Shown: positions 21,197 to 33,381, numbered from the stretch's first letter. The stretch: DNA of 64,000 nt from Calendula officinalis (GCA_963853835.1 OY970827.1:77889234-77953233); one strand, 5' to 3'. Made by a program: numbers and translations. Notes: a model not told the origin generated them from the sequence alone.

Positions 21197-22940
21197 ATGA
21201 GTTACTCACTCGAATTAATTGCATTATTTATTTCTTTATCAATTCTATTCTACGTATTTATCAATCGAACAAAATCCAAATCTTCGGCAAGAGAAGCTCC
21301 GGAACTCGGCGGTGGATGGCCAATCATCGGGCACCTCCACCTACTCGGCGGCGGTGACCAGCTTCTCTACCGTACACTAGGAGCTATGGCCGACAAATAC
21401 GGGCCGGCGTTCAACATCCGGCTAGGCACCCGCCGTGCTTTTGTGGTCAGCAGTTGGGAAGTAGCAAAAGATTGCTTCACCGTTAATGATAAAGCACTTG
21501 CTTCCCGACCAAAAACCGCCGCCGTGAAACACATGGGATACAATTATGCTGTTTTTGGGTTCGCTCCTTACACTCCATTTTGGCGCGAGATGAGAAAGAT
21601 TGCCACCCTTGAACTTCTTTCCAACCGTCGCCTCGAAATGCTTAAAGATGTCCGGGTATCGGAGATTAACTCCGGTATCAGCGAGCTGTATAACCGGTTC
21701 GCAGAGAATTCCTGCGAACCGGTGGCAGTTGAATTGAATAAATGGTTAGAACACATGATGTTAAACATAGTTGTGATGATGGTGGCGGGAAAACGGTATT
21801 TTGGTGTTGGAGGTGGCGGCGATGAGGCGGCTCGGTGTCAGAAAGCGATTAGCGATTTCTTTCAGTTGATTGGTATTTTTGTGGTGTCGGACGCGATACC
21901 GTTTCTTGGGTGGTTGGATTTGCAAGGGTACGAGAAGGAGATGAAGAAAACCGCGAAAGATCTTGATTTGGTGCTCGGAGGGTGGCTCGATGAACATCGA
22001 AAAAAGAGGAAATTGGATTTAGAAGGAAGTAATGACGATGTAAAAGATTTTATAGATGTGATGTTGTCGCTTGAAGACGAAGGCCAACTTTCCAATATCG
22101 AGCATGATTCGGATACTAGCATTAAATCCACATGTTTGGTACGTTATTTATACTTTTATGACTCATTTCTTACTTTAATGACACTCTAGCAGTCTAGTGA
22201 CACTTATTTTTACTATTAGTTAGTAACTTATAAATGCGCTAACTTTTTAGTAGTGTTTATAATTGGAACAAAATTTTTTATATGTTTATGCTCGATAAAT
22301 CTTATAGGCATTGATCCTTGGAGGAAGCGATACGACGGCCGGGACTCTAACATGGGCAATCTCGTTATTGTTAAACCATCCCGACGCTCTAAAGAAAATG
22401 CAAGATGAACTAGACTACCATGTAGGTAAAGAAAGACAAGTGGATGAATCCGATGTTAAAAACCTAGTATTTCTTCATGCGGTTATTAAAGAAACATTGC
22501 GGCTTTATCCGGCGGGCCCACTTCTAGGACCGAGGGAGGCGATGGAAGATTGTACTGTAGCCGGTTACAATGTCAAAGCCGGGACTCGCTTAATTGTAAA
22601 TGTTTGGAAGATTCAAAGGGATGAGAGGGTTTGGGATGAACCAGCTGAATTTCGACCCGAGAGGTTTATGGCCGGTTTAGAGCATGAACATGTCGACCTG
22701 AGAGGACAACAATTTGTGTTGATGCCATTTGGGTCAGGTCGACGTTCTTGCCCTGGGGCTACATTTGGGCTCCAAGTGCTTCATCTCACATTGGCTCGTC
22801 TTATTCATTCTTTTAATATGATTCAACCAGGAGGTCTCCCGGTAGATATGACTGAAAGCCCTGGAATGACTATTCCGAAAAAGAAGCCGTTAGAGGTCCT
22901 CTTGACCCCACGACTTCCGTCCGAACTCTATGGTTGTTAA
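21197..22940 (+). CDS. cytochrome P450, CYP82 family
   Basis: A microsomal haem monooxygenase. Two exons, 21197-22138 and 22308-22940, total 1575 nt and encode 524 residues, normal for the family. An N-terminal membrane anchor (LIALFISLSILFYVFIN) precedes a hinge near GGGWPIIGHLHLLGG. The region YAVFGFAPYTPFWREMRKIA is typical of CYP82. The I-helix oxygen-binding motif GGSDTTAGT lies near residues 318-327, the ExxR motif (ETLR) at about 376-379, FRPERF at 429-434, and the haem loop FGSGRRSCPG has its cysteine at about 462. The single intron falls just before the I-helix motif, the usual place in A-type P450s. CYP82 members act on flavonoids, terpenoids or alkaloids; the substrate here cannot be assigned. 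Nothing appears damaged. Confidence 0.93.
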
Positions 22941-23669
22941 ATTAATGTATGCTGCATAATGTTTTTGTTTGTGTTTTTGTTCTTCATTGAATAACCTATG
23001 TATGATGTGATAGTAAAATAAAAAATACTTGTAACGTGACAAGATCTCCCCATCAAAAGTTCTCTTTTTTTGGGTTCTATTCTATATATGTTCATCGAAT
23101 CTACCATATCATTGCATACAATCATCCATATTGATATAACTTCATCTTTAATTACCATCTACTAGTCACAACCGCTAAGTGAGCTAAAAAAAGCCCTCAA
23201 TATGGAGCCTAGAGGGTGGGTCCTTAATGGGTCCGGTTGAGATTACCTTTTATCTTAATAATACAAAATCACAGTAAAATCTCATATACTTAGATACTTT
23301 TACTTGATAACTTACCAGCCAATGAGGTCCACAAAGTGTGAACTTTTTAGATCTTTTTTGAATTCATTATGATATATTTTTCATATTTTCCTAGTTTTTT
23401 GCACTTGTATTCTGTTTATGGCTCACTTGGTTCGACCGTATTTAAAGAATCAACCCGATTAGTACAAAAAAAACAATTTTTTAAAATAGGACCTGCTATC
23501 CAATTTTCATAATTTCATTTAAGAAATTTACTACGCAATTAAATATATACACAAATAATGCGTGAACTCCCAAAACCCCATCTCAGCCGAACGAAAATCA
23601 TTCTTCCAAGATCAACGCTCCACAGAGCACAACAACACTGCACCAACAAACCTAAATAACATCCAACCG
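22941..23669. other. spacer between convergent genes
   Basis: It holds the 3' regions of the P450 gene (+) and the WD40 gene (-). No gene or element is seen. Confidence 0.5.
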
Positions 23670-24722
23670 TTAATATCTAACACACGGCATCGTACCCATC
23701 CGTTGCATCTCCGGCAACTTCTCCGACACCTTCCATACTTTCACCGATTTATCCAAACTACCACTATAAACCACCCATTTCACCTCGCCGTAATCCTCCC
23801 GTTCCACCGCCAAACACTTCACCGGTCCGGTATGGCCCGTCAACACCGACAAACAATTATGAACACTCCCCTCCCTTTTCCACACACATATCGTTTTATC
23901 AGCCGACCCACTAAACAACAAATTTCCGGCAGCCGTTAAACACAAAACCGCCAGCTTATGACCCTTCAAAAGCCCACCGTGAGACAACTGTTTCTCCCAT
24001 TCCCAAAAGTTAACCAACCCATCCGACAACCCGCAGTACACAATCGAGCCCGTTTCCGACACCGCTAACGCCGTCACCGCACATTCTTGGTCCAACAACG
24101 TCTCGACATGATTATGCTTCATCGATTTCCCGCCAAATTCGCGTTTCCATACTTTAACAGACCCGTCAGCCGACCCGGTGAACACCAAGCCGGAGTCCGT
24201 GCTGTCGTCATGGGCTTTCACGGACTCCAGACATTTGGAAGTTGAAATTTTCCAAACCTTAAATGTCCGGTCCCACGAACAGGAATATAATAAACCGTCT
24301 TTTTCATCAATACTAAGACAAGAAATCGCGTCACAATGTTTGATCCATAAAGTCGTACACTTACGTTTCACCTCGACGTAATTTTTCGGTCTCATCGATG
24401 TTTTCAAGATATCGAAACGCGTTGGGAATTTTCCAACGCGTTTATGATTACTAGGGTTTTTTCTGTTTTTCTGCCACACTCGTACTTTTCCGTCTTGATG
24501 TCCGGTGAAGATCAGGTCGCCGGAAACTATAATCGCCTTTACTAGGCCGCTGTTGGATTTAAAGGCGGTGAACTCCTTCAAGTTCCTCCACACACGGATG
24601 TTTCTACTGTCGGAACCGGTGTATAGTAAGTCTCCGGTGGCGGCTAGGGAATAAATGTGGCCTTCTTCGCGAACAAGCGATCCGACTAGTCCGTCACTGC
24701 AAGGAATGTATAAATTGTACAT
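23670..24722 (-). CDS. WD40-repeat protein, JINGUBANG type
   Basis: An intronless WD40 propeller protein of 350 residues resembling Arabidopsis JINGUBANG, a regulator of pollen jasmonate and germination, and its paralogues. Blades are visible as GDLLYTGSDSRNIRVW, GDLIFTGHQDGKVRVWQ, DGLLYSCSWDRTFKVWK, GLVFTGSADGSVKVWK, IVYCGLSDGLVNFWE, NLLFSGSADKTICVWK and VVYSGSLDKSVKVWK, giving seven repeats. One blade is short: after KAHDD the sequence runs STDSGLVF, where relatives have about eight more residues before the GLVFTGS strand. That suggests a small in-frame deletion. The protein lacks the long N-terminal tail of some family members. A SINE lies about 20 bp upstream of the ATG. Confidence 0.85.
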   Translation of the reverse strand: MYNLYIPCSDGLVGSLVREEGHIYSLAATGDLLYTGSDSRNIRVWRNLKEFTAFKSNSGLVKAIIVSGDLIFTGHQDGKVRVWQKNRKNPSNHKRVGKFPTRFDILKTSMRPKNYVEVKRKCTTLWIKHCDAISCLSIDEKDGLLYSCSWDRTFKVWKISTSKCLESVKAHDDSTDSGLVFTGSADGSVKVWKREFGGKSMKHNHVETLLDQECAVTALAVSETGSIVYCGLSDGLVNFWEWEKQLSHGGLLKGHKLAVLCLTAAGNLLFSGSADKTICVWKREGSVHNCLSVLTGHTGPVKCLAVEREDYGEVKWVVYSGSLDKSVKVWKVSEKLPEMQRMGTMPCVRY

Positions 24723-24741
24723 GTTTATTTTCTACATTCTT

Positions 24742-24862
24742 TTTTTTTTTTTTTTGAAACAACAAATCTAATCTAATCTTAATTACCATCTAATCTTAAT
24801 TACCACCTATAGGACTCGAACTCCTGACCTCAAGATTAAGAACACCATAACGCTAGGATATG
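24742..24862 (-). mobile_element. tRNA-derived SINE upstream of the WD40 gene
   Basis: Read from the minus strand it has a tRNA-like head with an A-box-like stretch (TAGCGTTATGG), a B box (GAGTTCGAGTCC), a body GGTGGTAATTAAGATTAGAT and an A-rich tail (the poly-T at about 24743-24759). A second copy lies on the plus strand at 60830-60945. It is in the same orientation as the WD40 gene and probably within its 5' UTR or core promoter. Confidence 0.6.
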
Positions 24863-25512
24863 ATTTATATAAAGATATGAAATTTTGAAAAAAAATATTT
24901 ATTCTCCTTACGAGCTTAAATAAGTCGAGCAGTTAAGCTATCCGTCAGTGAAAAGTTTTAAGATTTGTAATAGGCTTGTTGATGGTCTAAGAACTTAATC
25001 GAATAAAGAATTCAGAAAATGATTTCAGCTGAACCGAGGACCGAACCGATAACGCTCAAAATCAAACTGGACTGGGCCGAGAACCTGCCGGAACCAAACT
25101 GAATGGACAACCGAGATTTTTATTTGTTGACTTTTTTCGGTGTTTTCTCGATTTTGGACCGAACTGAACCACTTGGAATTGAAATGAATCGGAGTAAAAA
25201 CCAATTTTGCTTGAAAATTAGAACCGAAACCGAACCGTTATAATTAACTCGGTTCGGTCCGGTTCACTTGTACGGTTCGGTCTATTGTTCCATCCAGTTT
25301 TCAGTCCAATTTGCACGGTCGTAATTTGCACTAAGTTGGTACGTTGGGAAATTAAACTAATACTAGCACTCGACATACTTGACGCATATAATTGTAAAAG
25401 AATGTTTTTGTACGTTTGAGAATATTATAAAATCTTTATAGTTGATTTTTCTTTTGAGCAACATTTAATAAATTATTATTCTTTAATAAAAAAAATATGC
25501 CAAGAAAAGTGC
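24863..25512. other. intergenic spacer with a GGTTCGG-type repeat
   Basis: It holds the dispersed repeat at about 25030-25325 (rich in GAACCGAACC, same family as 18050 and 49786). The rest is AT-rich. No gene is seen. Confidence 0.5.
25030..25325. repeat. GGTTCGG-rich dispersed repeat
   Basis: Opposite in orientation to the copies at 18050 and 49786; it ends near TCCAATTTGCACGGTCG. Non-coding; boundaries approximate. Confidence 0.45.
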
Positions 25513-25836
25513 TCACGGTTGGTTAATCTGCCGTTGTTCGTTCTTGTTCTGGTTAAAGCCGTCGAGTCCAGTACTTCGCCAAGGAGACGGATGGAACGGC
25601 GATGCTTGGTTCCACGGTGACATTATCATGGGTGAAGCGTCGCCGGCGCCGCTCACACGGCCGGATTCGTAACCGGAGAAGTTGCTATGACGGCTGTTAA
25701 ATTCGTCATCATTGGCCGGTGGAATAGCAGATAAGAGATTTGGGTTGGAATTATGCGTGTTCTTGTTGTTGATTTTTGGAGGTAAAGAAGGGGAACCCCC
25801 CAATGGCATTTTGATCCTTCGTTCGTCTTCCGGCAT
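25513..25836 (-). CDS. small conserved plant protein of unknown function
   Basis: A single-exon frame for 107 residues. I do not recognise a named domain. The protein is hydrophilic, Ser/Pro/Asn-rich and probably disordered. It starts MPEDERRIKMPLGGSPSLPP and contains NLLSAIPPAND, SRHSNFSGYESGRVSGAGD and MIMSPWNQASPFHPSPW. There is no signal peptide or membrane segment. Codon use looks genuine: the frame is GC-richer than its surroundings and the low-complexity blocks look like conserved motifs. A G-box/ABRE core lies about 150 bp upstream. The alternative, a random frame, seems unlikely. Confidence 0.65.
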   Translation of the reverse strand: MPEDERRIKMPLGGSPSLPPKINNKNTHNSNPNLLSAIPPANDDEFNSRHSNFSGYESGRVSGAGDASPMIMSPWNQASPFHPSPWRSTGLDGFNQNKNEQRQINQP

Positions 25837-25982
25837 TCAAGATTGAGTTTTAAGGATTTCTGATGATGTATAAAAATGGAAGAGCGAAAAAGAAAGAGTA
25901 GGTGGGGGGAAAAGTGAGAGAAATTCTTGGGAGGGGGTATAAATACAAATTTGTTGAAGTTTGAGGGAGTCACGGAGATGAT

Positions 25983-25991
25983 GACACGTGG
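25983..25991 (-). promoter_or_regulatory. G-box / ABRE-like element
   Basis: CCACGTGTC read on the minus strand, about 150 bp upstream of the ATG at 25836. CACGTG with this flank is the classical binding site for bZIP (ABF) and bHLH factors. Function is inferred from the motif only. Confidence 0.4.
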
Positions 25992-28900
25992 TTATATATG
26001 AAAATTGTAATTTGGTGGGTGAAAATTGAACTTCGGAACTTACATTCTTTGTATAGATTGACAAATTAGCCCTTTGGAAGTAAATAATCTATATTAAAGA
26101 AATTATTACATTCCATATTTATAAAATGTCATTTTGAAAAATTTGACTAAAATTAATCCAATGTCATAAGAATGGTTCAATTTTGAAGATGTATATCGAA
26201 GTTATATTAAACATTTTACCTTATATTTTTAGCACAACTAAAAATATTAGATCTTTAAAAACGTTTGAATAACAATCTTAGCTATAAAAGGAATAACGCT
26301 TTAAAAAAGAAAACCATTTGTGGATTACCATATATGGGGGTAGAGGGGACCAAAATATCTTCTTAGATCCAAAGGTGTAAAGTTTGTTATCATCAAATTA
26401 TTCACATGCTAATGTTGTAGACAAGTCAGGGAAATTTTATCCCTAAGCAAATAAAGGAAACCTTGGTACATATGTTTATATCATCAACATGTGTCATGAT
26501 GCTTGTGAACCAAATTCAAAGGTTATAAACAATGTGTGGTGTGGTGTTATAATCAAGACAAGTTCTAAAAATTATGATATTTTCATCGAAGTTTTTTAAA
26601 GCGTGATTTAAGTTGATAATTTTATATATTATTATAATTTTTTATGTAATAAAAACAAAAATTGAAACCTCATAATTATAAATTGATAATATAGTTTATC
26701 ATTTTATTTCTTCATTTTCGTCATATCCAACTATTTTTATAACTAAATAGTCATATATATTTTGCCCATATAGCTCAGTACATTTAATACGCCTAAAAAC
26801 ACAATTTATAATTCATAAATGTCAAGTTGGTCTTAACATACGTCAAGTCTTATACCCAAGTTTTGGACTATGGCGTGATGACATGGTCAAACCTAAAACA
26901 TTGACAAGCCATGACGAAGTCAAAAACAACTTTTTAGAATCATTACCGAATTGTCAATAATCTTAATGAATCATATCAAGTTAAACTCATTATTTGGACA
27001 AGGTAAGGTTCAAACCGTTTGCGGTTAGGGTCTAATGGTTCCGTGCATTTGAATGAGTTGACCATACTTTCATGTTTCAAATATTTGAAGAAATAAAAAA
27101 AAAAATCATAATTTTTGTTGAATCATATATGAGTAAATAAGAACTTGAGTTTGCACAATTGCACAAACTAATATCAATACAAACCAGTATGAACTAAACT
27201 AATTTACCAATGGGTTAAACCAAGACATTAGTTTTTCGAGCTTGACACGGCATATGCCATGCTCATTAACACTTGGTTATAAACACGACCACAAATTCAT
27301 ACGTACTCAGAATATTATAATAAGTAATCAGTCATAGTTGCTCGGAATATTCCATTCAAGGTTGCGGTTTTAAAAGGGTTGTTCGATGGTTATCCAAAAT
27401 AGAACCATCCGCGGCTGCTAAAAATACAAAAAAAAAACGGATATTTTATCAAACTTATGGTCTAAATTAACATGCATAAGTCGCGTTTGTTGTCAAACCT
27501 ACGAAACAAATGACATTATTAGGGGTAACAGTTGAATTCATACGGCAAACTTGATTGATCAAATTTTGTATTGTATTTTAATGTATGAAGCACTTGTTCA
27601 CAAGTTGTTAGAACCAAACATCTAAAGAATGATGTATAGTTGCCATGTAACGAGGGTGTTGTTGCCCACCTCATATATAGTTAATGGCTGATATTGCAAT
27701 TGATCGAGTTCATACAAATATGGAATAAAAACCTATATAAGTCTCGTACAGAAAAAAAAAAGTATAAACTTGACCGGTTCCGGAAGAACCTTATAAGGGG
27801 AATATTCTTTAGAAAAACAAAACACAATTCTAAATGGCATTTGTGACATCAGCACTACATCAACTTTCTCTTTTCAGACTACACACGTGACCTAACGCCC
27901 CTAGTAGTGAACAAACCCACGACCAAATATAAAAATTGATTTTATTAAACATGTATCACTTATCATGCATAATGTATAAGAGAGCATTGCATAAGTACAA
28001 GCGACCACTAATCAGTTATCGTATTGAAGGTCGTCAATTACGAATATTCTTATGAAATCAAGTCATTTGTAAAAACATGTCTCCCTTTTCTATTAATAAA
28101 TTCAAAATACATTTTGAATACGATAAAGGTGATTTACCCTACGCTTCGAGGAGAAATTTATGTTATGCATTTTTGAACTAAAAATTATATTTTGACTGAA
28201 TTCGATTTATTTTATTCTTTTATCCCTTAATCATGAAGTGTGTCACATATTTTGATTATCCTAATAATTGTGGTGCATATGTTTTTGTAATTCTGGTCAA
28301 CTCATAACCTGCTTATACCAATTTGGATACCAGCAATTACACCACCACTTCAACCGGCCCAAACAACTCAAATCAGGAGCCCAGCAATTAAGTCCAATTC
28401 GTAAACAACAGGCCGTTATGTAGAATATTTCATCCACCAGGAGAAGTTTCAAGAGAAGTTGGAAAGCTTAGTAATTTTGAGCATTTACAAAATATATGTA
28501 GTAAACTACATAACAACAGAATTGATACTTTTGCTTCAAGAAACACACGAAGACACTATTACATATAGGTGATTCATTTTGAACTTGTAATTCGAAGTTA
28601 ATCTCGCTAAGTTGTGACATCCTAAAAATTTAATAAAAATTGGCATGAGATGAGCTACTTAGTTTAGCCTAAATTTTTATTTAGGCTAAAGGGGTCATAG
28701 TGCCAATTATAAAACTACAAGGACTAGAACTCTATCCTTGCATTATTGGTATCCTATCCATAAGTGTGATTATTTTAAGTTTTAACCAACTCCATTATCA
28801 TAATGACAGATTTCTTTTTTAATTTAATTAGCAAATACCACATGTAATACCTGTTGTTGACTGTCTGGCTGCCAAAGACACAAAACTATATTAGATTTAG

Positions 28901-29045
28901 ATTTTACTAATAGCGAATACTATGATTAAAATACAATATTTTTCTATAATTATTATATTTTTATATGCATACTTTTGTCTATGAATTCATACTCAATCGC
29001 CTCAACCTTCATTCATCATTCATCTAATTTCTTTCTTTACTTCAT
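25992..29045. other. 3-kb intergenic region
   Basis: AT-rich sequence with no gene, RNA or clear transposon that I can support. Its right end must hold the promoter of the WAK-like kinase gene. Confidence 0.5.
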
Positions 29046-30427
29046 TTGTCTATGATGATGATAAATTTCAAAATATTATTTTTATTTATAATTTCCATTT
29101 CAATTTTTCCTTCCTACAAATCCCAAACCCCCTACTGTAACCGGACATGTCCCAGCAGCACCGTATTAAACCACATCCCGTACCCGTTCGGCTTCTCCTC
29201 CGGCTGCGAAATCCAACTAAACTGCACTTCAAACGGCACCGTTTTAGTCGGTGAATTTTCCGTCCAAAAAGTCAACGATGACGGCACATTCCTGGTCAGC
29301 CTTCCCGCCGAGTGTGGACGCTCCGTCGAAGCCTTCCACCATCTATACGGTGACAACTACGCGCCGACGTCGGAAAACGCAATCCTAATGGAAAACTGCA
29401 CCGACAACGTACGGACGTGCATGGTGCCGGAGATGATGTTTCAGCCGTACCTAGAGGTCATGGATTGCGGCGGGAAAAGTGATGTTTATGGTAAGGTGAG
29501 TTGTTACTCCGGCGATACGAGGAATAGGTTTCTTGATTATGAGAACGTGACGATGGCCGGCTGCCGGTTTTTGCTATCCGGGATGGTGGTAAAGAGGATA
29601 GGAGATAATCCGGCGGTGTCTTTGGATGTTCAAGTTGTGAAGTTAGGGTGGTGGCTTAAAGGGGCTTGCGACGGCTGTTCCGTTGATGCTAATTGTACCA
29701 AGTTTTTGTCGCCGACGGACGGCGGTGATGCTTATCGGTGTACGTGTCTGGATGGTTTTGATGGTGACGGGTATAAAGCGGCCACCGGCTGTCATAAAGG
29801 TAACTTATTACATTGTAAAAATGGGTATTATAACATTCGAAGCGTCACTAGAACTAATAAATCTGCCACAAAAAATCTTAAAATAATGTTTAGATATTAG
29901 GTAAAAAAAAAGGTAAAAATTTCAATTTTTAACTAATGTTTTAAAAAGTTTTTTCACGTACAAATACAAAATGGTGGTTTACTTTCGGGTAGCAAAGTAA
30001 TATATATTCTAGACTGACTCAAAAAGTGGATGCAATAGATTTTTGGTACTTTGTGACACTTCTTAATATTTCTGAGTGAAATATAAAAGTTATACGTCAT
30101 TCGTTTCAAAATAAGAAATACATTTTTTATTTCGAGTTATTTCAAAAAAAGTTGTTTCAAAACAAAGAACTTATCTGCTAACTATCATTATATCTTTTGC
30201 CTCAAAAAATATAAAACCCCAATTGTATCACTTATTTTAAAATGAAGGAAGTATCTTTTAGCACAAAATATATTTTAGTGCTTTAAACTTAGTTGATCGA
30301 TTCTCTATTACCCTGAATTACGAAAGGCGTAACATGTATCCTTAAACTTAGAAAATAGTTAATTTAATATTTCGACTCACTAATTCAGTCTTCAATTCTC
30401 ACGTTAATTATTTGTTTTCTAATTTTA

Positions 30428-30514
<87 letters not shown>

Positions 30515-33381
30515 GATGAACTTGTGTTTCTTTGATTCGGTAAAAGTTTTTAGATAAGTAAATAATGTAAGAAAACACGACCAAATTAATTAGTTAGAGT
30601 ATTAAATTGACTATTTTTGTAAGTTCAATGTAACATATTACAGTTTTTAATAGTTCAAAGTAGTAAATATATTACTTATCAAGTTCATGACATTAAAATA
30701 CAAATATCTTTTATTCACTTCTTTTAACAAGTGTGTAAAATCAGAATTTTTATTACATTTATGGAAAACTATCATTAAAACTTGCATACAATAACTTTTT
30801 TTCTTTGGTCATTAATATTTCCATCACTAAATCTAATGATGTCTGTGATATTATTTAACAAATGAAAATTGATAAGTCATAGTTGGTGGATAATTACATC
30901 TAACTATTATTGATAATTTACTATGCATTTTAATATCTTAATTCTTGTGCAATTATTGAAGTTGTGAATATTATACTAATTTAAATATATTTGACTGATT
31001 AAGAATATTGCGCACCATGTGTTTGTTTGGTCTTGTGTAGTCAAATGTAACCAAAACAGGTAATTAACCCGTGAGTAACTATATATTTCAAATGTCCTGC
31101 TTCTGTCAAATTAGTTGGTTTGAATATTTAAAAATTAAAAGTATGAAATTGAATTTTTAATATGTAGATCAGATGCCTCACTACCTAATAAAGTATACTG
31201 TAAAGTTAAAGAATGTGAAGACAGATTCATATGAAGGCAGTTTTGTCTTTTTTCCAATGCCATAATACATTTGTCCAAAGTGTCTTACTTTTTAGTTAAA
31301 CAATAATAAGAAATACTTGTTTATAATCAAAACGTTTTGTATTTCGACTATTATAAAGACTATTCTCATGTATTAAAAGTGAATTTTTTAAAGTTAAAAT
31401 GGTTATATTACTTTTAAGCCAATTAGTTGTGTGGTAGGATAGTTATTTTTAAAGTTTTGGTATATTTGAATATCCAAAATATCCGGGTCAATTCCCAGTT
31501 AGTTTTAACTTTTAAGATCTTAACACTTGAACCTTAAAAAATACTCAATAATCAGTTTTTGGTATTTCTTAATATTTTTTGGACAATTTGACAATTACTT
31601 AAAAATTTCAGATATCCAAAAATTTGGGATATGGATACGGATTCAGCTATCGAAATCCGGTATCCGAATTTCCAAATATCAAAAATTCTGATATTCAAAT
31701 TTCCAGATTTTGGTTCTTAACACTCCTAGTGACAAGGGTTGTAGGGAATTCAGTTTTTAATATATACGATGCTAATCATCAATTTAGCCTTGAGCTTTGT
31801 CATAAATTTAAAAAGTCTTGGTTAATCGGTTATTAATCCAAAAACTGTACTTCAAAAGATAATTTCCAAACCATCTTTGTTTCTGTTTATTATTTAATTC
31901 AGTTAAAAAAGAAGGATTTTCTTATTGTTATACTAAACACCATCCTCCTTCAAACTTTATTCAAAATACAACGAAAAGACTATGTCATAGTAAAAGTCAA
32001 CAATTTGCATGATAGCATATTCAACCAAAAAGTGGGTCAACTTCAACTTTAGAAACTGGGTTATTCAATGTATAAAATTTATATAGAATATAAAACTAAA
32101 TAACAGAAAAGACTAGATGCAAAGCCTTTAAGAAATACTTGTATTTACGTTTATCAAATATTCTAATAGGTTCTTCGGGTTGCAAATTGTTCGGTCGTTG
32201 TGACGGAAACAATATAGTTGGACCCGTTATCGGAGGTACGTACATTCTCGTTTTCCATATTTCACGTTATATTTTATTTTATTTTATTTTTTATCCTCTA
32301 ATATTAAACAACCCTACCAATCTCAGTTATTGCAATTGGAGCATCCTTGATTGCTTTCATAGGCCTAATTTGTTGCTACCTTCAGCGTCATTCCATTGCC
32401 AAATCTATAGCTAGGAAAAAACGTAGGCTTCGTCAAGCTAAAAGTATAACTATTCCCGTATATTCGTATAAAGAAATTGAGAAAGCCACAAATGGATTCT
32501 CGGATAAACAAAAACTCGGGACGGGTGGTTATGGCACGGTCTACAAAGGCAAAATCCGTAAAGGCGAATATGTAGCGATTAAACGGATTAAACATGTATA
32601 TGATAGTGATAACATTGATGAAGTCATGAATGAGATTAATCTAATATCATCCGTAAGCCACCCGAATCTTGTCCACTTATTAGGTTGTTCTATTGAAAAA
32701 GACGATCAAATACTAATTTACGAGCTCATGCCAAATGGGACCTTATCTCAACACTTGCATAGGGAGAGAGGCAACGGGCTTCCTTGGCCCGTTCGTCTTA
32801 CAATCGCCACCGAAACCGCACAAGCGATTGCTCATCTACACTCGATGAAGCCCCCAATATATCATAGAGATGTAAAGACATGCAATATATTGTTGGATTA
32901 CAATTTTAAAGCAAAAGTCGCGGATTTTGGTCTTTCTAGATTAGGAATAACGGAATCATCGCATATTTCAACCGCCCCACGAGGGACACCGGGGTATCTA
33001 GATCCTCAATATCATCTAAACTTCCATTTATGTGATAAGAGTGACGTTTATAGCTTTGGGGTGGTGTTGATGGAGATTATAACGGGTTTGACCGCCGTTG
33101 ACTTCAATCGACAACATAGTGAAATAAATTTGGCATCATTGGCCATTGATAGAATTGGAAGGGGTCATTTGGATGAAATAATTGACCCTTTTCTTAAGCC
33201 TATTAAAGATGAATCAACATTAAACTCGATTAATAAGGTCGGTGAAGTGGCGTTTAGATGTCTTGCATTTGAAAGTGATATGAGACCTCCGATGGTCGAG
33301 GTTGCAACCGAGCTAGCGCAAATTAGGGCTAGCAACTTTCCATCATGGAAGGAGAATATTAGTGTTTCGTATCATTGTTGA
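29046..33381 (+). CDS. wall-associated receptor kinase-like protein, WAKL14/21 type
   Basis: A single-pass plasma-membrane receptor kinase. Three exons: 29046-29799, 32170-32235 and 32327-33381; 1875 nt encode 624 residues. A signal peptide (about residues 1-26) precedes a cysteine-rich GUB_WAK-like region beginning CNRTCPSSTVLNHIPYPFGF and a degenerate EGF-like module (DANCTKF, YRCTCLDGFDGDGY). The membrane span is about IGGVIAIGASLIAFIGLICC. The kinase has GTGGYGTV, AIKRIK, HRDVKTCNILLD, DFGLSR and GTPGYLDP, so the catalytic residues of an RD kinase are present. The protein stops soon after the kinase (SWKENISVSYHC). Arabidopsis WAKL14/21 carry a longer Ser-rich tail, so this one is shorter. 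Intron 1 is about 2.4 kb and contains a (TA)n tract. The ligand is unknown; pectin is the family precedent. Confidence 0.9.
30105..30252. repeat. degenerate family-A Stowaway-like MITE in WAKL intron 1
   Basis: Left part CATTCGTTTCAAAATAAGAA and right part TATCACTTATTTTAAAATGA with GAAGGAAGTA. It is shortened and mutated relative to the copy at 170-482. Confidence 0.45.
30429..30511. repeat. (TA)n microsatellite, about 41 units
   Basis: About 83 bp of uninterrupted TA in WAKL intron 1. The flanks match the two arms of the fold-back family seen at 14829-15203: 'ATATTTTAGTGCTTTAAACT' on the left and 'GTTCAATGTAACATATTACA' on the right. So the tract appears to have grown in that element's loop. 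Confidence 0.85.

Noticed and set aside
24742..24862. Possible tRNA gene on the minus strand
   Set aside because: Only the A- and B-box-like parts are recognisable, no cloverleaf forms, and the second copy with the same tail shows it is a SINE.
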